Below, in pieces: positions 11,207 through 22,346 of a stretch of DNA of 64,000 nucleotides. Numbering within the stretch: position 1 is the stretch's first letter; each line of letters starts with the position of its first letter. The translations under genes were made by a program, and so were the position numbers. This DNA is from Sphagnum compactum (taxonomy: Eukaryota > Bryophyta > Sphagnopsida > Sphagnales): assembly GCA_965153455.1 (NCBI GenBank), contig OZ234503.1, positions 5,208,001 to 5,272,000 of the forward strand, written 5' to 3'. The notes beneath the pieces are model-generated. The model searched no databases. It saw only the letters and a list, made by a program, of their open reading frames with translations, and was not told the DNA's origin.

Positions 11207-14200
11207 TGTCATGACCCTAACCTTGGACTTGCAACCAAGGCAAAAGCATGGGAAGGTGTAGGCCAGGAATGTAATCCGGGAATCGCATTCACACTTTTGG
11301 GAGTGCGAGAAAGTGCAAAGGAATACACTCACACACTTCGAAGTGGATTCTCACTTTGGAGTCTCGAATTTTCAGAAAGCGCTTTCAGGGGTCAATACTC
11401 ATTGGATTGAAATTGAAAAATTCCTAATACCATTAGAAAGTTCTTGAGATGTAGATGTCTAAAATGGGCTTTCATGACTCATTTGAGTACTTAAAACACA
11501 AGTTATGGCTGAAAGAAGGGTCGGGAGTCAAAGTGCCAATTTGACTCCCGACCACTAAAAGTTGAGAATCGCCCTGATTTATTTGCGTGTAGGTGTCATG
11601 CCACATATCGTTGGAAAGCTCTTGATGACATCTACAACTTTGCTTTAGACTTCACGTCAATTGAAGGTCTATGTGAGCCATGGATTATGATTCAACAAAT
11701 TGTTAAGCTTTAGTTCCATAACTTTCCTTAGTAATAATGATTTGAATCCTTATAAACCTCCAAGTAATAATTATTAATAGTTGAATTAGCCTTTAGATAT
11801 TTTCAAGCGTAAAAAACTTCTTTATTTAAGATGACGTAACGCTTAGTTAGTTTTAGGACCTAATATATCTTTTAAAGTGCATTATCCTTTTAAATTGTAA
11901 AAAGGTGAAAAGGGAAGTAGAATTAGATGTGATTTTACTGATATATTGGGAATACAAGCCCATAATTAACATTAACATTTCGCCATGACAATATTGAATT
12001 AGTCTATAGAATAATCTTCAAACACTAATGATGTACTTGTAAGATTTCTAGGATGTAGTCCTAATACATCCTTATTTAGTTTTCACTTTTATCAGGCTCT
12101 TAAATAGAATCAAAATCAAACTTAAGTATTAACATTTTCACCTGAGTAGCCTCAAGTGAATTACAACTTAATAAACGACTTAAAAGGGATAAATCACAAT
12201 TGTAAAAAATCCAGAATGCGACGAATGGTGCAAGCTAGGTATTTGGTTTGATGCTCCATGGAAAGGGGGTTGATTGGGCCTAGTAGCCAACAATAATGGC
12301 CATAACCGGGAACCCAAGTTCGACAATGAAGACAAACATCGTCGTCTTCACATTGACACTATTTAAACCTTTTTGGTGCAGTTTCACGAGCAAGAACAAA
12401 TTCTAAATAGATTCCTAAGGCATGTGGGTTAGGAGACAACGACGATCCCATGCCGAATGATCGATTTGAGTGCGCACCACTCTTCTGGACGGTTCTTCTT
12501 CGCGTGACTGTTGAGAGACATTCACGTCAAGCGGTGCTTCTTCAAGCTCTTCTTTTTCTACTGGTGCAACTGGAGGATTCGAGGGTGTAACGACATCATT
12601 CGCCATAACTAAATTTTCACTTGCATTAACAAAAACCGAAGGGTAGCCAAAATAATTTGGCGCTTGCATTCAAAGGGGGTCGTTGCCTTTATTCAAGAAA
12701 TTAGGGTAGGCGTAGGGCGTGGCAGTGTCGATAGAACTTCGTGAAAACCCGGACATCTTAGTTCCAACAAATTCGTGAAGCCTTAATATCGACGGTGGAT
12801 CTAGAAGTACCTGGGAATCCTTGTAATTTTAAATTTAATTCTAATTTATTATGTACTACATAATTATTTAGTACAGAGTAAGGAATAACTAAGGAATATT
12901 AAAAGAGTAAATGGTGCACGAAAAGGTTATTACTACCATTGAGTTGATTTAATCAAATGGGAATTCAAGGATGGTTACTTATTGTTACCGATAAATTATC
13001 CCAATAATTAGTTACTTAGAATAGTTAGGATGAAAAAGTAGGATGTTAAGTCAAACAGACAAAATTGACAATGATTGAGCTCAAGAACCCCATCAAGATA
13101 TCCAAAATAAGAAAAAGGATGAGTCCTCCAATTCCATTGGTCATGAGGATTATCATCCTATTTAATTCAAGAATAGAACCTTCTTAGTGTTTCACTGGGC
13201 ATTAGGATTCTCATCCTAAATTCCATAGGAGAGAAAAATCATTTTCGATTCTTATTGGTTCATGAAGGATGAGGAGGCCATTGATTAGAGGGAAGGATTT
13301 CCAAACTTCCATTGGACAAGGAGAACAAGTTCAAGGAGGGGCCATGGGAGGCTTACTAAGGGGAGTGGTATCTTATGTGTTTTTTTTTAGGGGAAAAAGG
13401 AGGAGAATGAGTGTGTAAGAGAAAAATTAGTTCTTATTATGTGTGAGAAAGTGTTGTTCATGAAAAAAATGTGTGCAAACAAAGAGCATGGAAGGAAGTT
13501 GTGTGTAGCAAGTAGTTTTAGTGGGGTTCATGGAAGGGTTTCCATGAACAAGCCTTTGGATTCTTATTTAAAATAGTTGTTCCTCTCAAATTCACCGTTG
13601 GATTTGTCTCAAACTTTAAACAATTTTAGTTTAGGAGGTGCAAAATGTTCTTCTAAAATTTTAACATCATCGGGTTTGCTGCACAGAAGCTACACTTGCC
13701 GGAAGTAAAAGGGGTTGAAACTGTCTGTTTTTTTCTTAAATCTGGTCAAAATAAATTTTTTTTGTTTCGAAGCATAACTTTTGATTTCAGAAATAAAAAC
13801 TTATAATATTTTGTAACATTGCTCCTTTTAAGATTAGCTTTTCGAAAACCCAATGCATGTTAGACTAGGAAGTTGTATGAAGATATTATGACGAATGGAA
13901 CGAAGGGGAGTCAACCATCAAGCGTGAACATGGATTTCACATCAACATAATGTTCCTTCACATTCCATCATGGTGAGTTTTGATTCTCTCACAATGTTTT
14001 CGTATCTTCCAAGTGGACACAACACATTAGATTATTAATGAACTTCATTATATTACATTGAACCACCTTAACTTGTTAAAATACAACTACATTGTAGTTC
14101 CACCCCCAAGTGAGTTTTGTGAATGCATAGCTTCATGTGGAAGGTGTGCAAGAATTCCTCACAGTCTACACAAGAAGTTACGAGCTTTCAAAGTGCCGAA

Positions 14201-14610
14201 AGTCCCAATTTCGGGAATTTCGGGACTCCCAACTTGGGAATCCTGGGACAAAATGATATTTGGGTGCAACCTTCGTGGTTAATCACAGAGAATACTATAC
14301 TGGGGAAGGTGGTGGCCTCCCCCAAGTTCGGGCTGTGGTGAGTCTTATGAGTCTATGTATGCTCGTGGTTCATCCGTGCACCAAAAGTGATCCAATTATG
14401 CACTAACCAACTTGTTGTTTGGATTATGTAGGTTTGTGTGAATAATTGACTCGCTTGTCATTCGTCCTAGTCCCCATCTCGGAGTTCCAACACACCATTC
14501 TTACTCACAAAGTATTGCGAGTTAGGGAACATACCCCAACTCTTTCTTTTTCCATTGTTTTCACCTTCGGACTTACATTTGAGTCTTTCAAGGAGTTTGG
14601 GGGTGCGTCA
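11207..14610 (+). mobile_element. Solo LTR (Ty3/gypsy-type) inside the GHTHEDIDG gene, interrupted
   Basis: The LTR starts TGTCATGACC and ends GGGTGCGTCA, and is flanked by a perfect TTTGG duplication at 11202-11206 and 14611-14615. Removing it restores an open frame across the junction in the host gene, which confirms that it is an insertion. The left half (11207-11671) and right half (14169-14610) both match the solo LTR at 31378-32280. The gap between them is the 2.5 kb element at 11672-14163. Its own length without that insert is about 907 bp. Confidence 0.93.
11672..14163. mobile_element. 2,492 bp TG...CA element with GTCTA duplication, unclassified
   Basis: The element begins TGTGAGCC and ends TTCCTCACA, with a six-base terminal inversion TGTGAG/CTCACA. 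It is flanked by GTCTA at 11667-11671 and 14164-14168. TG...CA ends with a five-base duplication are the mark of an LTR-type integrase. I see no gag, reverse transcriptase or integrase, and no obvious pair of internal LTRs, so it is either a very large solo LTR or a non-autonomous LARD-like element. A minus-strand frame at 12415-12669 (84 aa, acidic middle) is the only notable open stretch and is not recognised. The interior is AT-rich. Confidence 0.85.
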
Positions 14611-15443
14611 TTTGGAGTTTAATAGATGGGCCTCCAATTAGATTATGGAAAGTTAATTTAGATAATTCACCAAAATTACCTATTGGAGTTCCAAACCTTG
14701 TTCTATACCACCCAATTTGGGGCAATGATGCATCGAAGTCAGTGGAGAGAGAAAAGTTATAAGTTATGGACTATCCAAATATGTGGATTTCTAAAACATG
14801 GGCATCGTGCAAAATTCCACATATGAAATGAAAATGAAGCCATGTGTGGAGTATTGGGAAAATATTTTGTTGCATTTGTTACGACCGTTACTACCTCAAA
14901 GTACAACTCTTTTAGAGGGCTTCTGGCCTTCAAGCAATTAAAGGTCTAACTATGCTAAGGTTTCATTGTCAACTATGATGGAATTTGTTGATCCAGAAGA
15001 TCCAATTCGAATTCCTTATTGTGGGCCAAAGAACATGAAACCTTTAATTGTATACACGCCATTTAGAGATCTTAATGTTGGAGATTTTGTGCTCGTGAGA
15101 CCGCATGATCCTAAACTTGTTCTTGTTTGGATGGGAAGAAAAGAGGGTGATGTTATTAAGGATGAAAAGAATGAATATTTTAAAATGGTGAGAGTTCAAT
15201 GGTGGGTTCCCGTGAAAAAATGATCAAATTTGGATGAACAACATCTATATGAAGATTGTTGGAATGGGACGTGGAAATGTAATTTAACAGATCTAGAACG
15301 ATGGTTTGACATTTCAGCTATTTTTTTTCTCTTTTCATGCTCGAAAAAATACAACAAACAAAAATCAAATTAATATTCTTGCTACTTATACTGGAAGGGC
15401 TAAAGTTAATCTTGATGTTATTAATGCTTCAACCAATTTGTGA

Positions 15444-17159
15444 AGGATGTTGGTGACATTGATCAAATTATATTTGCAATTTTTTGATGTCTTTTGTATC
15501 ATTGTATTGGATTGATGTTTTAAATCTATTTTGCAATTTTTTTGTTGTATGGTTTAATAAAAATATTATTTTTCCATAATTTATCCATGTATGTGTTTCT
15601 TGAAAAATAATAATTAATAATCTATTTTGTTCCACCTAATCTCTAATCTTTGGTGGCCATCAGGCGTCAACTTCCCTACATGGTATGTAAAGTCCCAAAA
15701 ATAATGGATTTGTTATAACATGAATAATAAAATTGCATGCATAGACATTGTTGTTTTTGGTATGTTGTGCCTTCTTTGTAGTTTAGAAAATTGAATTTTT
15801 ATTTGTTTTATTGGGAACATTTACTTGTGACTTTTTTATTTGATAATCTATTATGTATTATCCTTGTTAAGCACTAGGTTAAATACTATTTTAATTATAT
15901 ATGGAATCTGAAACATAATAGATTTGTTACTATATAATTAACATAGATGGATCAAGTTGCCATTGTTAAAAATTTAACATGTTGTCAATATATTAGATTC
16001 AAAACATTGAGTTCCTTTTTCTCACTTTAAATGGGAGTTGTGTCATTTGGTTCTCATAGTTTATAAATTTTTATGTTTCACTTGGTGGCCACCAGGCGTT
16101 CAATTATAGTTTAAGAAGTTTTATGGTGTATATATATTTGAAAAGTATTAGTAAAATTTGTGTGATAGTGTGTTGTAGTTTTGCCAATTTGGCCTCTTTC
16201 CTTGTTTCAAATTCAAAGGGTTGAATCTCTTGCTATCAGATGGGAGCATTAACATTTGGCTTTCAATCACTCATATTCATAGTCTTGTCTTAGAGTTGAT
16301 ATGAATGTTTTTAACATAATGTGTACATGGATCTTTTTGGAATTGTTGGTTACAAAGTTGTTTTATTTGGAAATAATGTAATTGAAAAAAATTATAATAT
16401 GACAGTCACATAAAAAATGATCATTAATTTGTTAAGTTTGGTGGCCATCAAGTGGAGTTCATTCCATTTACCAAGTTGTATAAAGTCCTAAATTAAAAAT
16501 TTAGTTCTATAATTTTCACTTGGTGGGCACTAGGCAAAATATTTTTTTCATCATAATATATTAATTTTGAAAGTAGCATAATATTATATTGGTATGAAAT
16601 TGTTATGAATTCTATTGAGACAAAATGTCTTTGGGGATGTTATCTTTGTGGATGATTATTATTTTTACTTGAAGGTTACATTTTAAAAATCTGGTGGCTA
16701 ACAGATGGAGTTTATACTTTCCATGAAGTAGGCAAAAGTCCTAAATTAATAATTTAGTCCTAAATAAATAAAATATTTGTTTAGTAACATTGGCAAACAA
16801 AAGGAGATGATGGGCAAAGTTCCAATGGCATGCTTGTGCATGTCCATACTTGAATTGCAAGCGGTAAAAACCTTGGAAGGCATCAAGGAGTTTGTGCAAA
16901 TCAAAAGAGTGGTGGTGGCTTGTGAATCCAAAGCATTCAAGCTCGCAAAGCAATGAGGTTCAACATTAATGCTAACTACTTGAGATCTTGAAGCAAAAGT
17001 AATAGGAAGTCAAGACAACAAAAACTAAAACGTTCAAGAGACTAAAGGGGAGTCAAATTGCTTGAGACTAATGGGGAGTCATGACACAAAACCCTAACCC
17101 TAATGCATGTGAATGATTCTTTTCCATCCACATCCAATTGGGCAAGTAGTAATAGGAAG
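15444..17159. other. Non-coding 3' flank carrying dispersed palindromic-motif repeats
   Basis: AT-rich and without a gene. It carries five degenerate copies of the motif seen in the 46 bp array: 15651-15670 (TGGTGGCCATCAGGCG), 16081-16100 (TTGGTGGCCACCAGGCG), 16439-16455, 16518-16535 and 16692-16710. Several are followed 30-50 bp later by AAAGTCCTAAATTAA-like sequence, which gives a loose unit of about 65 bp. Confidence 0.6.
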
Positions 17160-18033
17160 TTGGGACACATGACACATGAACCTTATAACATCTAGATGAT
17201 TATGTTTTCATCCACCTCCGATCCCATTTTAAAAAAACATATGGAATTCTTCATGTGCTTCATAAGATTTTAATGGGGGTTTTGCATGCATTCTCTAGAA
17301 TTTTTACTTAAAAATTAAAGGTTTGTACTTAAAATATTCATCATATTTTCATTTAAGCTCATTCATTAAAATAAAGATGTTCATATCATTTATGAACTTA
17401 AAATTATATCCTTATGTAAATATATATAAAGTACATTCTAGGTTCATTGCATGTGTATGTGATGTTGAACATTTATATTTAAATTTTCCTAGTGCAGTGC
17501 TATATATATAAACCCAAATTTACCAATGACCTTAAATTTTATGTATCATTTTCCATGAAAATGCAACATTGCCTTCCCTTAAACAACCAAAAAAAAAATT
17601 TCTTTTAGAAAATCTTTATAATTTTATGTTTTTGAAAGTGATAAGCATGTTTAAATTCAAACAAAGCACACCCAGCTAAGGGTAATTTAGGGCATGCTTT
17701 TATGTTTTTTTTCATATTGGGCCCTTTGGTTCATCCATATACAGTCTTTTATAAATTTGGAACATAAATGGTTAAGTTTGGCATAGGATTAAGGATGAAT
17801 GAAATGAAAAACAATATTCAACTACATACATTCCACTACTTTATGACCACTAAAACAATTGGGAATCACACAAAATTCTTTGGGATGAAATTTCAGTAAT
17901 AATAAAACATGGCGCAACAAACCTAATTAAATTTTGATGTTTCAAACTTTTATAATGATTTTTCAAAGTTGAGAACTACAGAAATTAAAGACAGTCAACA
18001 TAGTCTTTGGTACATCATACTATGAATGTACCC
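17160..18033 (-). repeat. Right arm of the large inverted repeat
   Basis: Reverse-complement partner of 2935-3720. Its outer end, ATACTATGAATGTACCC, mirrors the left arm's GGGTACATTCATAGTAT. The arms enclose about 15.1 kb, or about 9.8 kb once the nested LTR insertions are subtracted. Confidence 0.7.
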
Positions 18034-19145
18034 TTAAAGTCTATAAATTCTAACCATAAAAAAGAGGAATTTGATGAAGATTCAGAAGATGAGAGAACAT
18101 CAGAGATCATAGATATTGATCAGATAGTCACATCAGAAGAAGCCGCAGTGAATCTGATGAGTTAGCAAACTACGATACTATTTAGAAACCATGATTACAC
18201 AATCTCACAACTAGTAGATTATAGGTCAAATACATTTGTAACATTAGAATAGAATTATGTCGATCTGATGACTCTACATAAAACAAAATAAATCTATAGT
18301 GTAGACAACGCCAAATCAAAAAAAAACTTGTGTTATTAGAAGAACCTAGTACCATACCTATAAAATTGTTAGGTTAGCATGCATTAATTGTAGCCCATAT
18401 TGTTGTCAGTATGAACTCGAATAGAAATCGATAGGTGTCAAAAAACAAGAAAAAAAGACAAATCATTGAGACACTAACCTTAAAGTGGAAAATAAAATGT
18501 CAATATATGAAACGAGGTGATGGCACTTCTTTAGCTAACAAAGAACAGAACAACTCTTCGTTTTCATTTTCTACAAACAAGTTTATCATTTTCTATCTCC
18601 AAAATGAGCACAGAAGAAAACTTTGTTGAGAAGTTATAGAGACAATCTGGAGAAAGACTACAAAAATTGAGAGAAGAAAAACAACAGAGACAAAGAAAAC
18701 AACATAATTTTTCCAACATTTTGCCTTTATAGTTTAGGTCGAGAGAGATAGGTATGCCATTTCCATCTCCTCTTTATTTTTCTTATTTTTAAAGATCTTC
18801 TCCATTGTCTAATTTGAAAAGGCTTTTGAAGCGATTAGAAAGAACAATAAAAATTACAAAGAAACTTTGAGGAAGTATAAGTTTAGAAAGCCTAGAAGAG
18901 AAGCAGCATAAGTGAATAGGTTGGTCCAATTTTCATTTCTAACTTTAAAGAGGATTGAAAGCGGGACGATTTGCAATAATAATAGGAACGACCATCACAA
19001 CAGAAGGAACCTACACATGAACAGACTTCAAAGAAGGTCCGAATTCCAAACAATAGACACAACGAAAGGACTTGACAAGAAATGGATGCCAATTTTCGAA
19101 GAAAAAAGGTCCAGATTCAACAGGATGATGAGGTTGGGTATATCT
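18034..19145. other. Intergenic, A-rich, no gene recognised
   Basis: Purine-rich plus strand with many AAG/GAA runs. Short Lys/Arg-rich frames (18435-18629, 18912-19151) look like compositional artefacts rather than genes. Confidence 0.4.
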
Positions 19146-19450
19146 TGTTAACAAATAGGAGATCTAAGTCAAGTGCACTTTATTGAAAGGAAACTAAAAT
19201 ATGATGCTCACATGGAACATAACATCAAGAACTCCTCAAAGGTCATGTCCCATCAAAGACACAAACTTGTGCAATGAAGAAAAAAGAAAGCCAAACCATC
19301 AACACCAAGGTATTTAACTAAGAAACCAAACCACAAATAACTAAACTAATTTAAGTAAAGAAAGTAATTCAACCTTGTGAAAGTAACCTAGTTATTTCCC
19401 TACTCTAGTAACTAATGAAAACTTAACTAGTTGAGCTTGAATTTTCAACA
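19146..19450 (-). repeat. 3' LTR of the copia element
   Basis: 305 bp. On the minus strand it begins TGTTGAAAATTCAAG and ends TTTGTTAACA. It is preceded on that strand by a purine-rich tract at 19451-19461 (GAAGGGGAG), the expected plus-strand priming site. No matching 5' LTR is found near 33.9-34.9 kb. Confidence 0.85.
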
Positions 19451-19779
19451 CTCCCCTTCAAGCTCAAATTCACTTCTAGCACACTAAACATTTTTATAAA
19501 CTTCCTTAGCTTGTTTGTACCTAAAACCTTTGTGAAAATGTTAGCAACCTAATCCTTAGTACTGACATGAACAAGGTTAATTTCTCCTGTTAGAACTTTT
19601 TTTCTAACAAAGTGATAGTGCACCTCAATGTGTTTTGTCCTAGCATGATAGATCGGGTTGTTAGCAAATAATATGTTATTGATGTTATCAGAATAAATGA
19701 CAACAAACGCATCCATTGACTATAAATCAAAAAAATAATTTTTGAAACCAAATTACTTCACATGTAGCAATTGATGCAC
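19451..19779 (-). pseudogene. Copia RNase H, C-terminal part
   Basis: The minus-strand translation shows the end of a copia RNase H: an ATCEVIW segment, then ADNIN-like and HIEVHYHF-like blocks, finishing near the polypurine tract. It continues across the CACTA-type insertion from the segment that ends AEYIAL at 22347. One in-frame stop is visible. Confidence 0.85.
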
Positions 19780-19782
19780 CTA

Positions 19783-22343
19783 CACTACTAGAAATTTTGG
19801 GTTTTGCAATTGTCGTTTGCAACTAAAATTCAGTTGCATGCGACACATGCAACTGCAAATTTGTGTAGTTGCATAAGACAAGTTGCACATGACATGCAAT
19901 TGCATGCGACACTACGTATGCAACATGTATATACGATGTTAGTATACATGTTCATACATACATACTAATCCAAATGAGTTGCACCTTATGTGCAATTTTC
20001 CTTGCAACTACAATGCAACTAATCAAAATATGACACATGTTTAAAAATTAGACAACTAGCTTGTGGACACGTGTCATTATTTTATTTTTTTGTGTTTTCA
20101 AAATTAAAAATTCATTGGATTAATCTCAATCATAAAAAATTTTGCCATTAGGAAGATGACACGTGGCACACCATGGAACGTTCATTGACCATTTGACACG
20201 TGTTCATTTTTAACACCAATTATATGGTGACATGTGGTAATGAAGACTCACCTATTTAAAAAATTTTAAATATTAATTAATGAAATCTACGTCATCCAAT
20301 TTATGGCTAATAAGATGTTGACACGTGGTGCCTAGGTAGGTAGATAATAATTAAACCCTATTAAGTAAGTAGGTTTATTTAGGTATGTAAGTAGGTTGAA
20401 AAATAGCTAGGCTTAGGTTATATAAGTAGGTTTAGAATAATCCGATTTTATTTTTAAGTTTGAACATTCCATAAATGTCAAGTTTTTTTCATTCATTCAT
20501 CCCCAATGGCACTTGGTATTTGATTTCAATATGCTCCTAGTTATATACTGAGCCAAATAGAATTGGAAGCCAAAGGATATGGGTTAAAACATTCCATTGC
20601 AAACCTCATGAACCAACCTAGTTACACATTAGATGCAACTATTGTATTAAAGTATACCAGCCAGGGGATGGCTCTATTGCTTTTGGTGTCCAAACAAAAT
20701 TTGAAGCCCTCCTCTTGGCGCATCCAACACACTAAAAATCGTTGAAAACAGATTAGAAATGAGAAAGTTATGGCCCCCCAAAGTAAAGGGGGTCAAAAAC
20801 TTCAAAAAAGAAACTATTGAACACTACAAAGGCCGGTTCTTAAACACCCAGAAAGTTCATTTTATGTTATTTTTTTGTTATTAGGATTCCAATGTGATTT
20901 GTAGGACTTCAGATGGCGCTCCTATAGCACTTTAAATTGTTTAAAATGAATAAGCAATAAGAAAGTTATGAGCTTTGAAAGTAGGAGGGGTCCAAAGAAA
21001 AAAACAAAAAACAAAACGTTTTATAACTTGGAAAGCTTATTTTTCTTATTTTTCTTCTTGTTAGTTTTTCATTACTCCTTTTCTTTTGCACTTCAAAGGT
21101 GATTATAGGATATTTTTAGTAATTATGATTACTTAATGAAAATATGATTTTAATATTATTATCTAGTTTAAATTAATAGTTAGCTTAGGACGATTGTATA
21201 CTTGTAGGTTAATTAATGTAGCCTATTTACATTAATATTTTAACATAAATAATAAAATTTAAATATATAATACCTATTGATTATATATATATAATTTATT
21301 ATCACTATAATTATAATGAACATTTAATTAATACGTATGATTATTTATAATATTTTTAAAAATATTATCATATTAATTGATTTTGAATAATTTTTTGTTT
21401 AATCAGATGTACATTTTCTGAAAAAATATTCCAAAATAAAATAAAGTCAAACATATTTAAACCATGGTTTAGTTTAATTTAATTTAATTTAGCATAATTT
21501 AGTTTAGCACTAATTAAGTTTAACCTAACTTAATTTAACCATCGTTAATTTTAACCTAATTTAGTTTAGCCATAAATGTTTTAGCATAATTTAATTTAAC
21601 CATATTTATTTTATCCTAATTTAATTTAATTTAGCCATAATAAATATAGTCTAATTTATTTTACCCATAAATCTTATAGCCTAACTTAATTTAGCCATAA
21701 TTAGTTTGGCCTAACTTAATTAGCCATATTTATTTTAACCTAGTTTAATTTAGCTTAATTTAGTTTAGCCATAATTAATATAATCTAATTTAATTTAGCC
21801 TAACTTAATTTAGCCATAGTTAATTTAAATTAATTTAATTTAGCCATAATCGGTTTAATTTAATAAATTTAGCCATGGTTAATTTTAGCATAATTTAATT
21901 TAGCCATGATTATTTTAGCCTAACTTAATTTAACTATGGTTAATTTAGCTTAATTTAAATCCCTTAAATTAGCCATAATTAGTTTAGCCTAACTTAATTT
22001 AGCCATAGTTAATTTAACTTTTTAGTTTATTTAGCCTAGGTTAGTTTAGAGGTTATTTTAAACCCCTTAGTACTAGAGGTACATAATACTATTATATATA
22101 GCCTATGTAGATATATTAAGTATAGTAATTTAAGTATGTATAAGTTTAGGCCATTATTTTTATGACACGTGTCCATATTGTACACATTTAGTTGCATGTT
22201 AGTTGCACACACAACCGTATGGCCCAAAAATTATACAAATCCGAATTTGTAGTTGCAAACATGACCAAGATAGTTACAAACGACAACTAGTTGCATGCCA
22301 GTTGCATAGTGACTGGTTGCAAATGACAAGATTTCTAGTAGTG
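19783..22343. mobile_element. CACTA-type (En/Spm-like) non-autonomous DNA transposon
   Basis: The element is 2,561 bp. Both ends read CACTACTAGAAAT inward (13 bp identical) and are flanked by a perfect three-base duplication CTA at 19780-19782 and 22344-22346, the CACTA superfamily signature. The subterminal regions (19800-19990 and 22190-22330) hold many GTTGCA/TGCAAC copies in both orientations, as expected for transposase binding sites. There is no transposase-like frame; the longest open stretch (20563-20745) is unrecognised. It lies inside the copia RNase H, whose reading frame resumes on the other side. Confidence 0.95.
21470..22060 (+). repeat. AT-rich TTTAGCC-type degenerate satellite inside the CACTA-type element
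   Basis: About 590 bp made from variants of AATTTAGCCATAATTAG and TTTAGCCTAACTTAATT repeated roughly every 25-40 bp. The spacing is irregular. It appears only inside this element in the window. Confidence 0.85.
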
Positions 22344-22346
22344 CTA

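Larger units (their letters stand above)
8429..15443 (+). pseudogene. Large decayed gene with a GHTHEDIDG motif (probably DUF7869-like, transposon-derived)
   Basis: A long plus-strand coding relic can be followed through several frames. It has an N-terminal segment from ATG 8429 (beginning MDDRFIFGSS) with in-frame stops, and an acidic Glu/Asn-rich segment at 8900-9110. A Cys-rich segment with a CCAMNCC motif (9500-9540) follows, then a basic segment rich in Arg/Lys and His (10250-10450). The best preserved block (10450-11200) contains the HDKMDH motif, GMIAHGHGDE, LLQMDNC, and GHTHEDIDG at 10910-10936. The reading frame resumes after the solo LTR at 11207-14610 and runs to a stop at 15441-15443, with a short PF.RDLNVGDFVLVRP block at about 15058. 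GHTHEDID-type blocks are known from plant and animal proteins of unknown function that behave like transposases; I name DUF7869 from memory only. Multiple stops and frameshifts show that this copy is dead. Introns are likely but not resolved (the motif-bearing stretch 9990-10090 is probably one). Confidence 0.72.
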
